Assembly: GCA_038093515.1 (NCBI GenBank)
Contig: JBBPSI010000004.1
Coordinates: 372,001 to 436,000, forward strand
Reading direction: 5' to 3'
Length of the DNA: 64,000 nt
Origin: Butyriboletus loyo
Lineage: Eukaryota; Basidiomycota; Agaricomycetes; Boletales; Boletaceae
Each line of letters begins with the position of its first letter. Position 1 is the stretch's first letter. Shown here one piece after another: positions 1 to 11,175 of the stretch. The notes under the pieces were generated by a model that was not told where the DNA came from, did not search any database, and saw nothing but the letters and a program-made list of their open reading frames with translations. Position numbers and translations under genes: made by a program.

Positions 1-1058
1 TATTGACCTCAAGATGTGGGCAGAGGTTCGCATTCCTTGGGTCATTGTCTTCTTTTTGGCGGTCTCTGGTGGTTGCCATCAGTATGAACACTATGGATAT
101 GTCACACCCGTAAGTCTTGCTTGTTTGGTGATATGCGCTGTTTACCTAGTTTGGTTTAGAACATGGCCTTCATGATTCTCGCTACTTGGCTCTATCTGAA
201 CGCTTGGTGCGTAATATCAATTTTGTCGGTGGGTTTTCTCAATAGACATTGCAGTGGAAAAGGAGAGGAATGTATTCCCCAAACCTGGGATATGTTCCAC
301 GAGAAGTGGGGCTTTATGGTTATTTTCTGGAATTTCGCCGGCGTCCCATTCGTGCGTCCTAATTGTCCTGCATATGCGAATCTAGGTGCTAATATTTATT
401 TTAGACATATGTGTACTCTGTAGTTTACATGGCCTCACATGACCCCTCCAAGTACCAGTTCTCTACCCCAATTTATGTCCTGCTGTTCACTACGCTGCTC
501 ACTGCTTACTACATGTAAGGTCTTCACTCCCGTCTGTGGATTCGTTCTAACTTTGCGAATCTACAGCTGGGATACCTCCATGTCGCAAAAGAGCCGCTTC
601 AAAATGCAGACTCAGGGTATTACCAAGTTCCGAAACACCTTCCCTCAGCTGCCCGGGGGTACCTTGAAGAATCCAGAATTCATCCAAACTGCGCATGGGT
701 AAGCTCACCAGTTATTTCGTTTAACATGTCGTCTGAGGTAGTGCATAGCAACCGCCTTTTGATTAGTGGCTGGTGGAGGTACTCTCGCAAACCTGTATGT
801 CTTCAGTTGCGTGTTACCGTGCATGAGTGAATTTTAACATCCATCTAGAATTACGTTGCCGACTGGACCATGTCTTTCTGTTGGGGTGTGATCATTGGCG
901 GGGAAACCGTCATCCCTTATTTCTATTCTGTCTTCTTCATCACGGTTCTCATTCATCGCTGTGGCCGGGACTTTGAACGCTGCTACATCAAGTATGGGGC
1001 AGACTGGGAACGTTACTGCTCCATCGTGAAGTACAAGTTCATTCCTGGCATCTACTAG
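1..1058 (+). CDS. ERG4: Delta(24(24(1)))-sterol reductase, 5' end missing
   Basis: This is the 3' part of an ergosterol-biosynthesis reductase that reduces the C-24(28) double bond in the last step of the pathway, in the ER membrane. The reading starts inside an exon at the window edge. Six GT..AG introns give continuous protein. Family landmarks are GEECI and TWDM..EKWGFM, then FWNFAGVPF, then W.RYSRKPNYVADW, and near the end DFERC..KYG.DWERYC and the terminal RFIP-like KFIPGIY. These match the C-terminal half of the ERG4/ERG24 family, with the spacing of ERG4. Several hydrophobic segments are visible. The stop is at 1056-1058. The N-terminal half lies outside the window, so nothing can be said of its promoter. 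The choice of ERG4 over ERG24 rests on GEECI and DWERYC and is fairly sure. Confidence 0.9.
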
Positions 1059-1328
1059 AATTTGATACCATCTCGATAATACCACCTGAGTTCTTGTATA
1101 TTACTTTAGAGAAATTTAATCTGCATACGAATGAATAACATGAACATTTGACGTTTGTTAATGACGTGTCAAGTTACGCGCTGTTGTCGTGCCGAGCTGT
1201 TTCCAATGCCGAATTCTCACCGACTTCTCATTGGACCAAGTTCCCTTGACTTGTTCACCCCAGCAAAGACAAGTCGCGGATTCATCGTTCGTTTCTCCAT
1301 CACCTGTGCGCGCGCATCTTCGTACACG

Positions 1329-2812
1329 ATGGAGAGCAACAGAGACGAAGCCCTCAAATGCCTGAGAATCGCTCAGAAGCATAGGGACGCAGGCAACTTT
1401 CCCTCCGCGCGCAAATTCTGCCAAAAGTCACTTTCTCTGTTCGCTACGCCGGAAGCAGAGCTACTCAAGGTGTCTATTGGATCTGCTGCTGCTTCAGCGG
1501 AGTCGGCTGGTCCGTCTTCCAGTACGGGTACAAGTAATGGGAATGCGACGACTGCGTCATCGTCGTCAACGGAGACGCATCCTTCGGCTGCAGGGACGAA
1601 ACGAAGGGGCGATGCGAAAACGGAGGGGACGGCGGGAGGTATGAACGGCGAGAAGAGGGAGTATACGGCTGAACAGCTGAACGTTGTGAAACGGGTCCGG
1701 ACGTGCAAACCTACGGATTATTATGGGATCCTGGGTGTCAAGAAAGGCTGCGAGGAGGCTGATATCAAAAAGGCTTATCGAAAGGTATACGTATCGTTAA
1801 TCAGCAGAGGAGTGGGTCATTGAGACAGACTCTTGATAGCTCGCACTTGCTCTTCATCCTGACAAGAACGGAGCGCCGGGGGCCGACGAGGCATTCAAAA
1901 GTAGGTCACGCAAGAGTAGTTTCTCTCCACGTGCATTTCAGCTGATTTACTTGACAGTGGTTTCGAAGGCGTTTCAAGTCATATCAGGTACGTATTTTGA
2001 ATCTTTCGCAGGTCTATGTCTCGATTCGTTTTTCAGATCCACAAAAGCGAGCAGCGTTCGACCAACACGGCTCTGACCCAGAATCACGATCCAGCGGCAT
2101 GTCATCATCTGGTTTCTCGCCCGGTTTCTCGTCCTCACCGTTCGCTGGTGGCTTTGAGGGTGAAATGTCCCCAGAAGACCTGTTCAACATGTTCTTTGGT
2201 GGGGGCATGGGAATGAACGGCGGCGCTTTCGGGACTGGCCCGTTCGGGGGACCCATGTTCACCGCGAGCTTTGGGCCTGGCGGATTCCGGACGACGCGCG
2301 TACATATGAACGGACGTCCACAAGGAGCTGCACAGGGAGAAGCACCCCAGACACGGTCGGTACTTACCCAACTTCTCCCTCTCATCATCATCTTTGCGTT
2401 CTCCTTCCTGTCCATGCTCCCCGACCTCTTTGCGACGCCTTCTGTCCCGGACCCTGGGTTTCAATTCACGAAAACGTCGAGATTTGATGTTGAACGGCAG
2501 ACGAACAACCTGCACATAAGTTACTATGTCAATTCGCGCGACTTTAATGCGCACCCGAAGATCGCCGCTGATCTTGCAGTGGGCCAGTACCGCCGGGGAT
2601 CTACTCTCGCTCGCTTTGAGTCCAGCATCGAACAAGTGTATACACAAAACGTCTACACGCAATGTCAATCAGACATCAATAAGCGGGAGAGACGAAAGGA
2701 AGCTGAAATTGGATTCTTTGGTGTCGGGACGGACTGGGAAAAGGTGAAGAAGATCGAGGCGGAGACGTTTGCCAGCTGCGAGGAACTCAAGAGACTTGGG
2801 TTGCTCAAGTAA
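1329..2812 (+). CDS. HLJ1: ER-type J-domain protein with DUF1977 (Hlj1/DNAJB12-like)
   Basis: Hsp40 co-chaperone that would stimulate Hsp70 at the ER membrane, probably for quality control of membrane proteins. The ATG at 1329 opens MESNRDEALKCLRIAQKHRD, the typical N-terminal helix of this family; an upstream in-frame Met at 1155 lies in likely 5' UTR. A Ser/Thr-rich linker precedes the J domain (about residues 129-195), with DYYGILGV and, after an intron, the HPD motif in LALHPDKNG. Two more short introns follow. The C-terminal half has a Gly/Phe-rich region, one hydrophobic segment (LLPLIIIFAFSFLSMLPDLF) and a DUF1977-like tail with conserved Tyr and Cys residues. The order J domain, G/F region, single membrane segment, DUF1977 is that of DNAJB12/DNAJB14. 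The yeast name is used by analogy. Confidence 0.85.
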
Positions 2813-3124
2813 AGTGTCTATTCATTTCGTTGGAACGTTGTTTAATGTTGGCTCGGACCGAGGAGTGCCGTCGATTTTCTTCATTCTCATCTATGAGTAC
2901 TGCAGTTCAATTGGGGGCGTCGGACGCGATCTACTATGTCTTAATTATACCTTTCTCATAACTCGTTGGTTCACACAGCGCACGAGGAGTCTAGCTGCTA
3001 TCCTTGTACGGTAGTAGCACCACATGCATCAACGCCACAGGAATGCAACTAGTAAACGGGCTGAATTTATACAGCTGTGAGCCAGCTCTACTCTCGAACT
3101 GCGAGGCTCGGCGAACGGCAACTA
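2813..3124. other. Convergent intergenic region between J-protein and COX9
   Basis: This stretch of 312 bases lies between two convergent stop codons. Short frames here show no family resemblance. It presumably holds the two 3' UTRs. Confidence 0.5.
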
Positions 3125-3407
3125 TCATGCTGCTTGGCCCTGTGTTCTCTCCTGCTCGAGTTTTAGGTAGTACTCTTCACGGCGTTGTACTGCAAGGATT
3201 GAGCCTAGTTTGTCATGCACATGTGTATCGTCATACCTGCTTTGAGATGGAAGCCATGCCTTGTTCCGCAAGTGAGACGGAGAAAAAGGGGAAGAAAAAG
3301 GGAACACACCAGAACGTATAGCCCGAGCCGATACCAAGAACGAGGGCGATGGAAATGTCACGCCAGAAACCCTTTCTGAGTCTTCCGGTGATGGGGGCAA
3401 TGGGCAT
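3125..3407 (-). CDS. COX9: Cytochrome c oxidase subunit VIIa (Cox9-type), 61 aa, three exons
   Basis: Small single-pass inner-membrane subunit of mitochondrial complex IV. The spliced protein begins MPIAPITGRLRKGF, the Cox9 signature, continues with a membrane helix (ALVLGIGSGYTFW) and ends with a charged helix (VQRREEYYLKLEQER). Exons on the minus strand are 3407-3310 (98 nt), 3259-3237 (23 nt) and 3189-3125 (65 nt), 186 nt in all. Each junction has GT..AG ends and the frame is kept. The 23-nt middle exon encodes HGFHLKA and joins the helix to the charged tail. The length agrees with yeast Cox9 (59 aa). The gene is divergent to the PP2A subunit, with 225 bp between start codons. The gene is easy to miss because no single frame shows it whole. 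Confidence 0.88.
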
Positions 3408-3632
3408 GTCGAGTGAGATGGATGCGGTACGAGTCGGAGGAGTGTGGGTATTGTGTGGTGTGAACAAACAAGGACACAACAAATGGCAAATGGCAGCGGG
3501 CGAGCAGGAGGGGCGTCAGACAAGGTTCCGCTGGGTCGACTCTTTGACTGCTAAAACCATCAGAACATAGACACAGACGCCGCTCACGACGTCGCGCACA
3601 GACCAATTCACCCAAAGTAACAACACCTCATC

Positions 3633-5389
3633 ATGGACATCGATCCCTCAGGCTCAGGTGGCTGGCGTTTTGCCCAGTGTTTCGGTGACAAGGGCGAGGT
3701 CGAGGACATCACCGAGGGTACGTCGCTCTCGCTCTTTGCCCTGATCGCTCATCCTCCCTCCCCGATTAGCCGACATCATATCCACCGTCGAGTTCGACTC
3801 TACCGGCAACTACCTTGCAACGGGGGACAAGGGTGGCCGTGTCGTCCTCTTCGAGCGGAACGAGTCGGTGAGCAGCCTCTCTTGATGCATTTCACGGCTG
3901 ATTCCCTCCGATTGCCACCCCATCCCGCCCTATACCACATCGGCCTACGCTCATGCAGAAAAAAGGATGTGAATACAAGTTCTATACAGAATTTCAATCA
4001 CATGAACCAGAATTCGACTACCTCAAGTCGCTAGAAATCGAGGAAAAGATTAACAAGATCAAATGGTGCAAACGGCAAAACACTGCTCATTTCCTGTTGT
4101 CCACCAACGGTGCGCTCCCTTTCTCTTCCAGTTGTCGCCGCCAATTTAGCTTTCTCGGCTGCCTTAGACAAAACAATCAAACTCTGGAAAGTGTTTGAAA
4201 AGTCGCTGCGGGTCGTCTCAGAATCGAATCATTACGAGGGCCAGCGACCTATCACGCCACCCAGTATACGCTCGCATCTCAAACTTCCCCGCATGGTACA
4301 GCAGGACAATATCATTGCCGCCATCCCACGGAAAGTCTACGCCAATGCGCATGCATACCACATCCACTCCATCTCCGTCAATTCGGATCAGGAAACCTAC
4401 ATTTCCGCAGACGATCTCCGCATCAACTTGTGGAATCTGGGCATCAGCGACCAGAGCTTCAGTGCGTATCTGATCCAGGTATTACAATCGTGTGACCAAT
4501 CATCACCTTGCCACATCAGATATCGTAGACATTAAACCTGTCAATATGGAGGAACTTACAGAGGTCATCACTGCTGCCGAGTTCCATCCACAACATTGCA
4601 ACTTGTTTATGTACTCGAGTTCGAAGAGTAACATCAAGCTTGCGGACATGCGTGACTCGGCGCTCTGTGATCGTCACGCAAAATGTGCGTAAATATAGAT
4701 CGTTCCATGACTCACCCTTCTCACGGGTTTTGCAGGCTTCGAGGAGGAGGAGGATCCATCAGCTCGCTCATTCTTCTCAGAAATCATTTCCTCTATATCC
4801 GATGTCAAATTCAGTCATGATGGGCGATACATCCTATCGAGAGACTACCTGTCCCTGAAGATCTGGGACATTAATATGGAGTCACGACCGATCAAGACGA
4901 TTCCCATACACGACCATCTCCGCGGGAAGCTTTGTGACTTGTACGAGAATGATTGCATTTTCGACAAGTTTGAGTGTCTCTGGGGTGGTGATGACAAGTG
5001 TGTACCCTTCTTCGACTCTATTTAGATAATTTTTGATCTCGTTTATCTTATAGACATGTTCTGACCGGATCGTACCACAACTTCTTCCGAATATTTGACA
5101 CGGAGACAACCGGTGACGTCGTCCTGCAAGCTGACAAGTCCGCGTTTAAAGCAAAGAAGATGGGTGGGCCGCTGCCGAACAAGAACGGGCTAAAGAACGG
5201 CCGACCAGGTGGTCTGAGAGATGCGATGCAGATGGAAACATTAGACTTTAGCAAGAAGATTCTCCACGCGAGCTGGCATCCGAGGGAGAATACAATTGCT
5301 GTGAGTCTCATGCTCGATTATCCAGATGCGAGGCTGACGTGTCGTAGATCGCTGCAACGAACAACCTGTTCCTTTATAGCGCAGCATGA
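3633..5389 (+). CDS. CDC55: Protein phosphatase 2A regulatory subunit B (B55 type)
   Basis: WD40-propeller regulatory subunit that targets PP2A to substrates in mitosis, cytokinesis and morphogenesis. Spliced exons start [18 protein letters not shown] and continue with [18 protein letters not shown]. They contain blocks diagnostic of B55: [63 protein letters not shown], and then [21 protein letters not shown] tail with [17 protein letters not shown] ends at the TGA at 5387-5389 in a final short exon beginning at 5348. At least six short introns interrupt it. A phosphatase-bound insert rich in Lys ([14 protein letters not shown]) precedes the last repeats, as in fungal orthologues. The model appears intact. 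Confidence 0.92.
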
Positions 5390-6195
5390 ATTGCTCGTGC
5401 GTTCGCCCCTCGCGGAGAACACTAGCTTCATGGTCGACGCTCGACCCAGGACCCCAAAACACATGCACCATACACTCGTTTCAGAGCGACAATCTAATTA
5501 CCCTCCTCCCGACCAGTCACGAAACGTTACGATCCTAGGTTCCCTCCACGACCCCTGACACGTGTCGCATGTCTTGCTTACGATGAACAATTCATCATAC
5601 ACGTTTACCATACCCTTTACTCGCCGCGTCACGTTATCTTGTTTAGTCGTCCTCCTCGTATTTCTTGCATCTGTGTGTTTTCAGTGGTCCGACGGGAAGC
5701 CGTTGTTCTGGACGTTCCGTTGTTCTCTGCGTTGGTGGTACCTCCGTCTTGGCGCTCGTTCGTTTCGCTCCCCCCCCACAATCCCCCGCTACATATTTGT
5801 GTTTACATTCAAAAAGTTACGAGACTGATCTGGCAGTAGTAGCTGTAGAAGGCGAAGAGTTTAAAGGAAGGACAGAAGTAATCGAAATACATGGGTTATC
5901 ATAGCTGGTGTATCATATGGACAAGTTTTTCCATTTACATATCCCGGTACTGTTGGGTGTGGTTCGATCGTGGATTCAATATAATAGAGCTCATCTAACC
6001 AGGTTCGTGTCGCAGCAGCTCACGATTCAACCGAGCCCAGTCAACATTAATCCAAGTTAGCACCAGGCAGCGGTGCCATCGATCGATGTGTATCCCTGAG
6101 CTTGTGGACGACAGGGAAATTGTCTTTAATGCAAGGTTCTCTAAAGATGATGTATGGAGTACAAGGCCCAAGAATGACACGAGTCCACGCCTAAG
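5390..6195. other. Convergent intergenic region, PP2A subunit to F-box gene
   Basis: About 800 bases between two 3' ends. A minus frame of 61 codons at 5995-6180 lies just downstream of the F-box stop. It could be an alternative last exon, but it shows no family resemblance. The sequence is otherwise AT/CT-mixed without recognisable genes. Confidence 0.4.
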
Positions 6196-7871
6196 CTAAT
6201 AACCCTGCCAACTCCTGACCTTGGAGAACCAAAACGGTCGCTCGTGTTTGAGAGGGAGCGGCACGACCTCTTCATCCTCAATGTTCACCGACGCGTGCGT
6301 GACGAGATCGAGTTTGTTCCATCGACCAAGCGGCTTGGAACGGAGCGTGAGCGTCATCTGGAAGTGGTAGCGAGTGGGTTGAGGGACATAATTGTGGTTG
6401 TGGTGAGAGGAGTGCGCAGGTTGAGCGTGTGGGTGCCTCTCGACGAGGTTGGTGATTACGACGTCCGAGCCTTCGAGTCGCCAGTCACCGATGTAGAACC
6501 CCTGTGGTTGCGTGCGTGCACGCGTCAGTGACTTTTGTTCTGTAAGCGTCAATGACATTGGGAACCTTCATACGCAACGAAGGCTTGAGCATGGGTATCA
6601 CGAGTGCGGGCTGGTACTCCTCGTTAGCCAAAAGGGAGAGAACTTGGCCGTGCGGGAAGAACCGACTGAGGCATGTTAGCGTTGACGAGGCAGCCCAGAG
6701 ACTACTCACAGGTATCGGTGGTATGTGATAAGGTGGCTGACCTACGCCTTTGCATGAGTGATGCTAGTTGGCGGTTGGAGCTCGCAACCTACGTTGACCC
6801 AAACGTTGTCACCAAGACCTCTCCGACTTTGGAGAGAAGTCATTCAACAGATGCAGTGGGGCATGACACGTGATACTCACACATAGTGGCATACGGCGAT
6901 ATATACGCCATCTAGTCTTATTCTTGGATGTTCAATGTACGTTTGCCGATAGTTGGAATCATATCCATCGACTATTGATTGCACTGTGACAGCTTCGGGA
7001 ATTTGTGGCGGCTTATATGCCAAATATACAAAGTTCCTATCACATTGGAAACCATCACATTTGTGTTCTGAGATGAGGGATAACCATACCTCCATATTGA
7101 CGGGTCGAGACTAAGGACGCGCGCCTTACGGCTAACAGTCGCGAAGCGCTCCAGAGTCGTCGTATCGAGATTGCGCAGGATGTACAAGAGCAACTCCTCC
7201 GGAATCATATTGATTTGCACACCCTCCCGGTCGTCCTCCGGCCCAAACGTCAACACTTGCGGGAAATTTTCCAGAACCTCGGAGAGAATCCCATTCACGT
7301 GCATCGACTCCTTGCCTTCTGTAGCCCTCGTAACGTGACTGTTCTTGCTCCCAGTCCCTTCACCTTTGCTAGCAGATGTCGCCTTCTTGTGGCCCACGCC
7401 GACAGTGGAGCGACCTAGTTGCTGCTGCTCCTCCTTGAAGTATGCACGGTCGACATCTGGATTAAGTCTGAATGCCTGACGATACAACCCCAGCGCCTCG
7501 TCCAGTTCGCTTTCCTGCTCATGCTGAACAGCGCTGCGGTATATTTCGACGGCACGTGCAATGCTTCCGCTGAGAGGACTCTGACCATGTGACGTGTGCA
7601 GAGCTTGATGTGAGGTGCCAGGAGCGGACCACGTCGCGGACGGTTTCGCTTCGATCTCGGGTGGAGCAGTGCGAGGAGGTGTAAAAGACCAAGCGTGTGT
7701 CTCAGGGGCAGACACCTTATGTTGATTGGGTTCCGCTGAAGTGCCTTGCTGTTGGGCATGTTGTTCTTCCTGCCGCCGTCGGACCTCCTTCCTCCACCGC
7801 TCCCTAAACTCCCCGAGTTCGGCGGACTCTTCTTCCGCATCAACTTTTGTGCTGGTAGGCATCCAGAACAA
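6196..7871 (-). CDS. HRT3: F-box protein of the Hrt3/FBXO9 family
   Basis: Substrate-recognition subunit of an SCF ubiquitin ligase. The first exon encodes a charged N-terminus (EFRERWRKEVRRRQEE), a TPR-like helix pair (AVEIYRSAVQHEQE...ALGLYRQAFRLNPDVDRAYF), then an F-box (INMIPEELLLYILRNLDTTTLERFATVSRKAR, split across 7090-7200). Later exons give the family's C-terminal domain: PPQIPEAV..., RIRLDGVYIAVCHYVR, WVNVSHLITYHRYLRFFPHG, SLLANEEYQPALVIPMLK, GFYIGDWRLEGSDVVITNL and the end PFWFSKVRSW. Introns are short GT..AG. The stop at 6196 was chosen because FxFSKVRS is the normal family end. An extra 5' exon upstream of 7871 cannot be excluded, since an AG acceptor lies near the start. Confidence 0.85.
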
Positions 7872-7935
7872 TATAACTTATGGGAAGAATGAGGCTAGCA
7901 CAGGAAAATGAACATCGAATGTCGAGGGTACCAAC

Positions 7936-8620
7936 TCAGTTAGCGACGTTCAGGTTGGACTCAATTTCGATCGTTCCGGTCCGGCCGCAATTGTGTCGCT
8001 GACAAAGCCGGGACACATATGATACACCATGTACACGGAACTCCGTTCCATCTGAGCAACTCGCAGGCATCGTTCGCGAGGCGGGATAGGAACATCCTTT
8101 TTTCATTTTCCTTGGTGAACCAAGAGCTCGGAGCTGTAGTAGTTGACAAGGCGAAAGCCGCGACCTGAATGTCTTGATCAAAGTCGAACTAGCAAAGAAA
8201 TCGGACCGGATTTGCGAGGACGAAAGCAGTGGGTGGTCCCAAGTGTATTCTAAAGTCAAAGTACACACCCATACATTCCACCCCTGGGCCATCGTCATCG
8301 TTTATAGAGAAGAAGGTGACATTACTGGCGATCTGATGTACACCATGCTCTAGAACTTACCAAGTATGTGGGCTCGATCGAATTATGGCGTACGGCGCGG
8401 CGCGCAACGTCGAGATCGAAGCAGTGAGCAAGGTGACGGTCAAATCAGCACGGGCGGTATTGATGAAGGGGCAACTTGAAGTTAGGAAAATTGGTAAGAA
8501 ACAATTCGAGGTGTTGTTGGTGGACATGCGTGTCCTTTTCCCTCTTGGCCTACGTGAGCAGGTGGAGTTTTATCACTTGGTGATGGGATGACCGGAAGAT
8601 AAGTATCGAGCTCAGCGATA
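7936..8620 (-). pseudogene. Uncertain coding remnant or small unknown gene
   Basis: On the minus strand a long frame can be read from about 8270 to 7961. It is interrupted by a single TAG near 8190, followed directly by FDFDQDIQVAAFALS and WFTKENEKRMFLSRLANDACELLRWNGV. The TAG could instead be the end of an intron (tttgctag). A further open stretch near 8380-8500 could be an upstream exon. The protein looks like real coding sequence but I do not recognise the family. The plus strand also has an open frame at 8385-8591. Whether this is a decayed gene, an intact small gene or chance cannot be settled from the sequence alone. Confidence 0.25.
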
Positions 8621-9400
8621 CCGCCGGTGATGGTTAAATGTGGCCAGTGATCCGACGTTGGAGAAGATTGTTGCATCTACCTCACATACACCTAAAATTT
8701 CGGAAATTTCGACGCCGATGCACTCCTACCCCAGTTTGAACAAGATATGTTCAAAAAGTGATAATCGATTCCCCTGGATTTTGCAATTGGCATCGTAAGT
8801 TATGCAGAGTCCGTACTATGGATCTAGATTGAAGTATGGTTTCTCGCCTTTAAAGCTACCCTCTCTGGACATCTCAACGAAAACCGATACATCGGCGCTT
8901 GCTTATCATCGACTACCCAAACGCCAGTCATTTGGTACATCCCCCCCAATGGCTGTTTCCTAGAAACCATATCATTCATAAATCTCTTTGTTTCGGGAAC
9001 CTGTTCAGCAGAGGCTACCCAAAACCTCGGAAATGAGATTAGCCTCTGACAATCAGGCGCCCGGCACCGGTTTCGGATCCATGCCTTCAAGTTGTCTCAC
9101 ATCACAATTGGAATGAGAGTTCCTTCCTCACCAGGGCCATTCGACGAGGTTCGGAATGGAGCTGTGCTCGACCATACTTGTACTAGTATCGTTTGGCTGC
9201 GGAGCCAGTCTTTTCGAGCAATCGACATCAAGAGTCATCCTCCTGGAAACATTCAAGAATGCCAGGCTTATTCCCATCCATTCGCAAGGTCGTCTTTTGT
9301 TTGCCTCAGAAGATCATCACAGTAAGTTTGTCTTTGTTCATTGTCCGATTGACTCGGCTTTGACGCACTCCAAGCGCACTGACAGATTATGACGAGTTCG
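8621..9400. other. Region without a recognised gene; one open minus frame
   Basis: The minus strand carries an 88-codon open frame (8824-9090, starting MKAWIRNRCRAPDC) with no recognised motif. The plus strand has overlapping frames at 9092-9392. None joins convincingly into a multi-exon gene. The stretch borders the pseudogene at 9.4-10.0 kb and may be further decayed sequence. Confidence 0.3.
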
Positions 9401-9998
9401 CATCACGTTATCCTCTTGGGCGTACCAAAGAAGCTTAATCACTCAAGCTCCTCTGGGTTCTGCCAGAAGCCAGAGACCCTCCTCAGACACGGCAAGACCT
9501 CATATGAGCTCCGTGAGACATGTCCCTTCAAAGCACCAACAGGGAAGATCCCTATGCGGAGATAACCTACGATGGCCAGACAGTACCTGATGGAGAAAGG
9601 GCTTATCAAAGATCCTGACGAACTGGCAAGCCTGACGATGGCTCAGAGAGCCGAGCCGAAGGCATTCCAAGTGTACGTCGAGGAGGTGTTGTATCCTGCC
9701 ATCTTGATCGATGGTACGTCGATGAAAGCTACGCGGTCACGACACAGGAGGAGTTTGGCGACACTCCGTGGCCCTTGCAGTCGTTCTTCATGTCATGGTT
9801 TATCAGGTGGAGGGCCACCGACGCATTGTATTCTGCCGGGACGGGACGTCGTTCACTAGAGGAGGTACATCGTTTACAAAAGGAAGTGTTCGAAGCATTC
9901 GAAGTCAAATATGCTGTGCATGAGTACCTCCATGGTGGGGGGCTTCTATCACGCATTGTCCTGACGATGTATGGTTTCCTCGCCCAGAGGTCCTATCG
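9401..9998 (+). pseudogene. Broken GST-like gene of the FAX/metaxin type
   Basis: Three frames read in turn give one recognisable protein of the glutathione S-transferase-like family related to failed-axon-connections and metaxin. The N-terminal thioredoxin-like part reads GVPKKLNHSSSSGFCQKPET, then YELRETCPFKAPTGKIP. After a one-base loss near 9551-9556 it continues as YAEITYDGQTVPD. A deletion-type shift near 9585-9592 then moves the frame to LMEKGLIKDPDELASLTMAQRAE...YVEEVLYPAILI. A third shift near 9701-9715 leads to DRWYVDESYAVTTQEEFGDTPWPLQSFF, then GTGRRSLEEVHRLQKEVFEAF and YGFLAQ. No normal splice sites repair the shifts. Closely similar intact genes are common in agaricomycetes as paralogue sets, so this is probably a dead paralogue. 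Confidence 0.65.
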
Positions 9999-11175
9999 TC
10001 GGATGGGAATCCGTATTTTTCGAGCCTGGTTTTGAAGAGCAAGGTGTTGGGCTGGTCGTTTGTACGAGAAATGACGAGCTTGTTGTTTCCAGGATACGAA
10101 TGTTTACTAGGAAAAGTTTCAGTTGTCGTAGGGGCACCATGGACACCACATGAGTATGTAACTGCCAACTAATACCTTGAGAATGAAATATGTATTCACC
10201 AACTCGGACGGACAGTAGTAAAATCCCTCCATCGCGACGCCAACTACTCTTACCTTTTATCCATGTTCTGCGTCACCTGAGGTGGACCTTAATCCACTGT
10301 TAATGGCCTACTGGGAATCCACCCCCTCCCATTCTGCAGATAACTTTGCGAGCAATTCTGCTCCTGGAATTGTCGGAGAAGCCTCCCAGCTATCATATTA
10401 TATCTGCCCCTACAATATTGCCTACTATGGTTGTCGTTAAACATTCCTCCGCGGGGTCGATATCCTATGCAGAAACATTATCCAGCAGCTTATTAACCCT
10501 GGCAAACCTTCGGGACGTTTTTTCAGATTCCCAATATTTACCATGGTTGGTGAAATTCAATGACTTGCCGAAATGAATTTCCTGCGGGGTTTTTTCCCTT
10601 CTCCGCGAAGGGTTTGGGATCTGTTCAACATGATACATGATACATGATGGACAGCGGGCGGCGGCGGCATCACGTTGGCACGGACGTATCTACGACAACC
10701 AGGAGACGGAGCTTTAACACACACACACTTCTCCTTGGGTATTGTGAGGAGGTTTGAGGTTGCTTGGTATGATACATGATGTGGCATGATGGACAGCGGG
10801 CGGCGGCGGCGGCGTCACGTTGGCACGGACGTATCTACGACAACCAGGAGACGGAGCTTTAACACACACTCTCTTCTCCTTGGGCATTGTGAGGAGGTTT
10901 GAGGTTGGTATATGGATTCAGTTCACCGTGACGTCGGCTCCCCGACTACAATGATGAACTTGAAACGAATGAATATTATTGCAAGTCGTTAAATCATCAT
11001 CATGATCGGTATCAAGCGGCGAACCTTTTAATTTGAGGACACCATCGCTGCTCACTGTTTAGCAAGTGCCTGAGTCGTTTTAACTTCGAGTTGATATCCC
11101 ATTCTTGAAGTTATATTGCCACATAGCGTTGACGTTGGTGCAGTCCCGACTCTCGACAGCTTACTGACACGAAAC
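9999..11175. other. Gene-poor stretch upstream of the ATL gene
   Basis: No gene could be supported here. The region includes the tandem duplication at 10631-10908, listed separately. An open plus frame at 10346-10576 has no recognised motif. The last 200 bases should contain the promoter of the ATL gene. Confidence 0.4.
10631..10908. repeat. Imperfect tandem duplication of about 140 bp
   Basis: Two head-to-tail copies run from about 10631 to 10768 and 10769 to 10908. Shared blocks are the start tgatacatgatg, acagcgggcggcggcggc, cacgttggcacggacgtatc, tacgacaaccaggagacgga, and the end gtgaggaggtttgaggtt. Copies differ by a few substitutions and by the number of ggc and ac units, so each also contains a small GGC-type and CA-type microsatellite. 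The duplication contains no evident gene. Confidence 0.9.

Noticed and set aside
1158..1708. Antisense frames over the J-protein first exon
   Set aside because: They mirror the real Ser-rich coding exon and have no motif.
5995..6180. Minus 61-codon frame as last exon of the F-box gene
   Set aside because: The family normally ends at FxFSKVRS, which has its own stop at 6196; the extra exon adds nothing recognisable.
10651..10908. Possible CRISPR-like or tRNA cluster in the tandem repeat
   Set aside because: Only two adjacent copies without spacers, and no tRNA A/B boxes.
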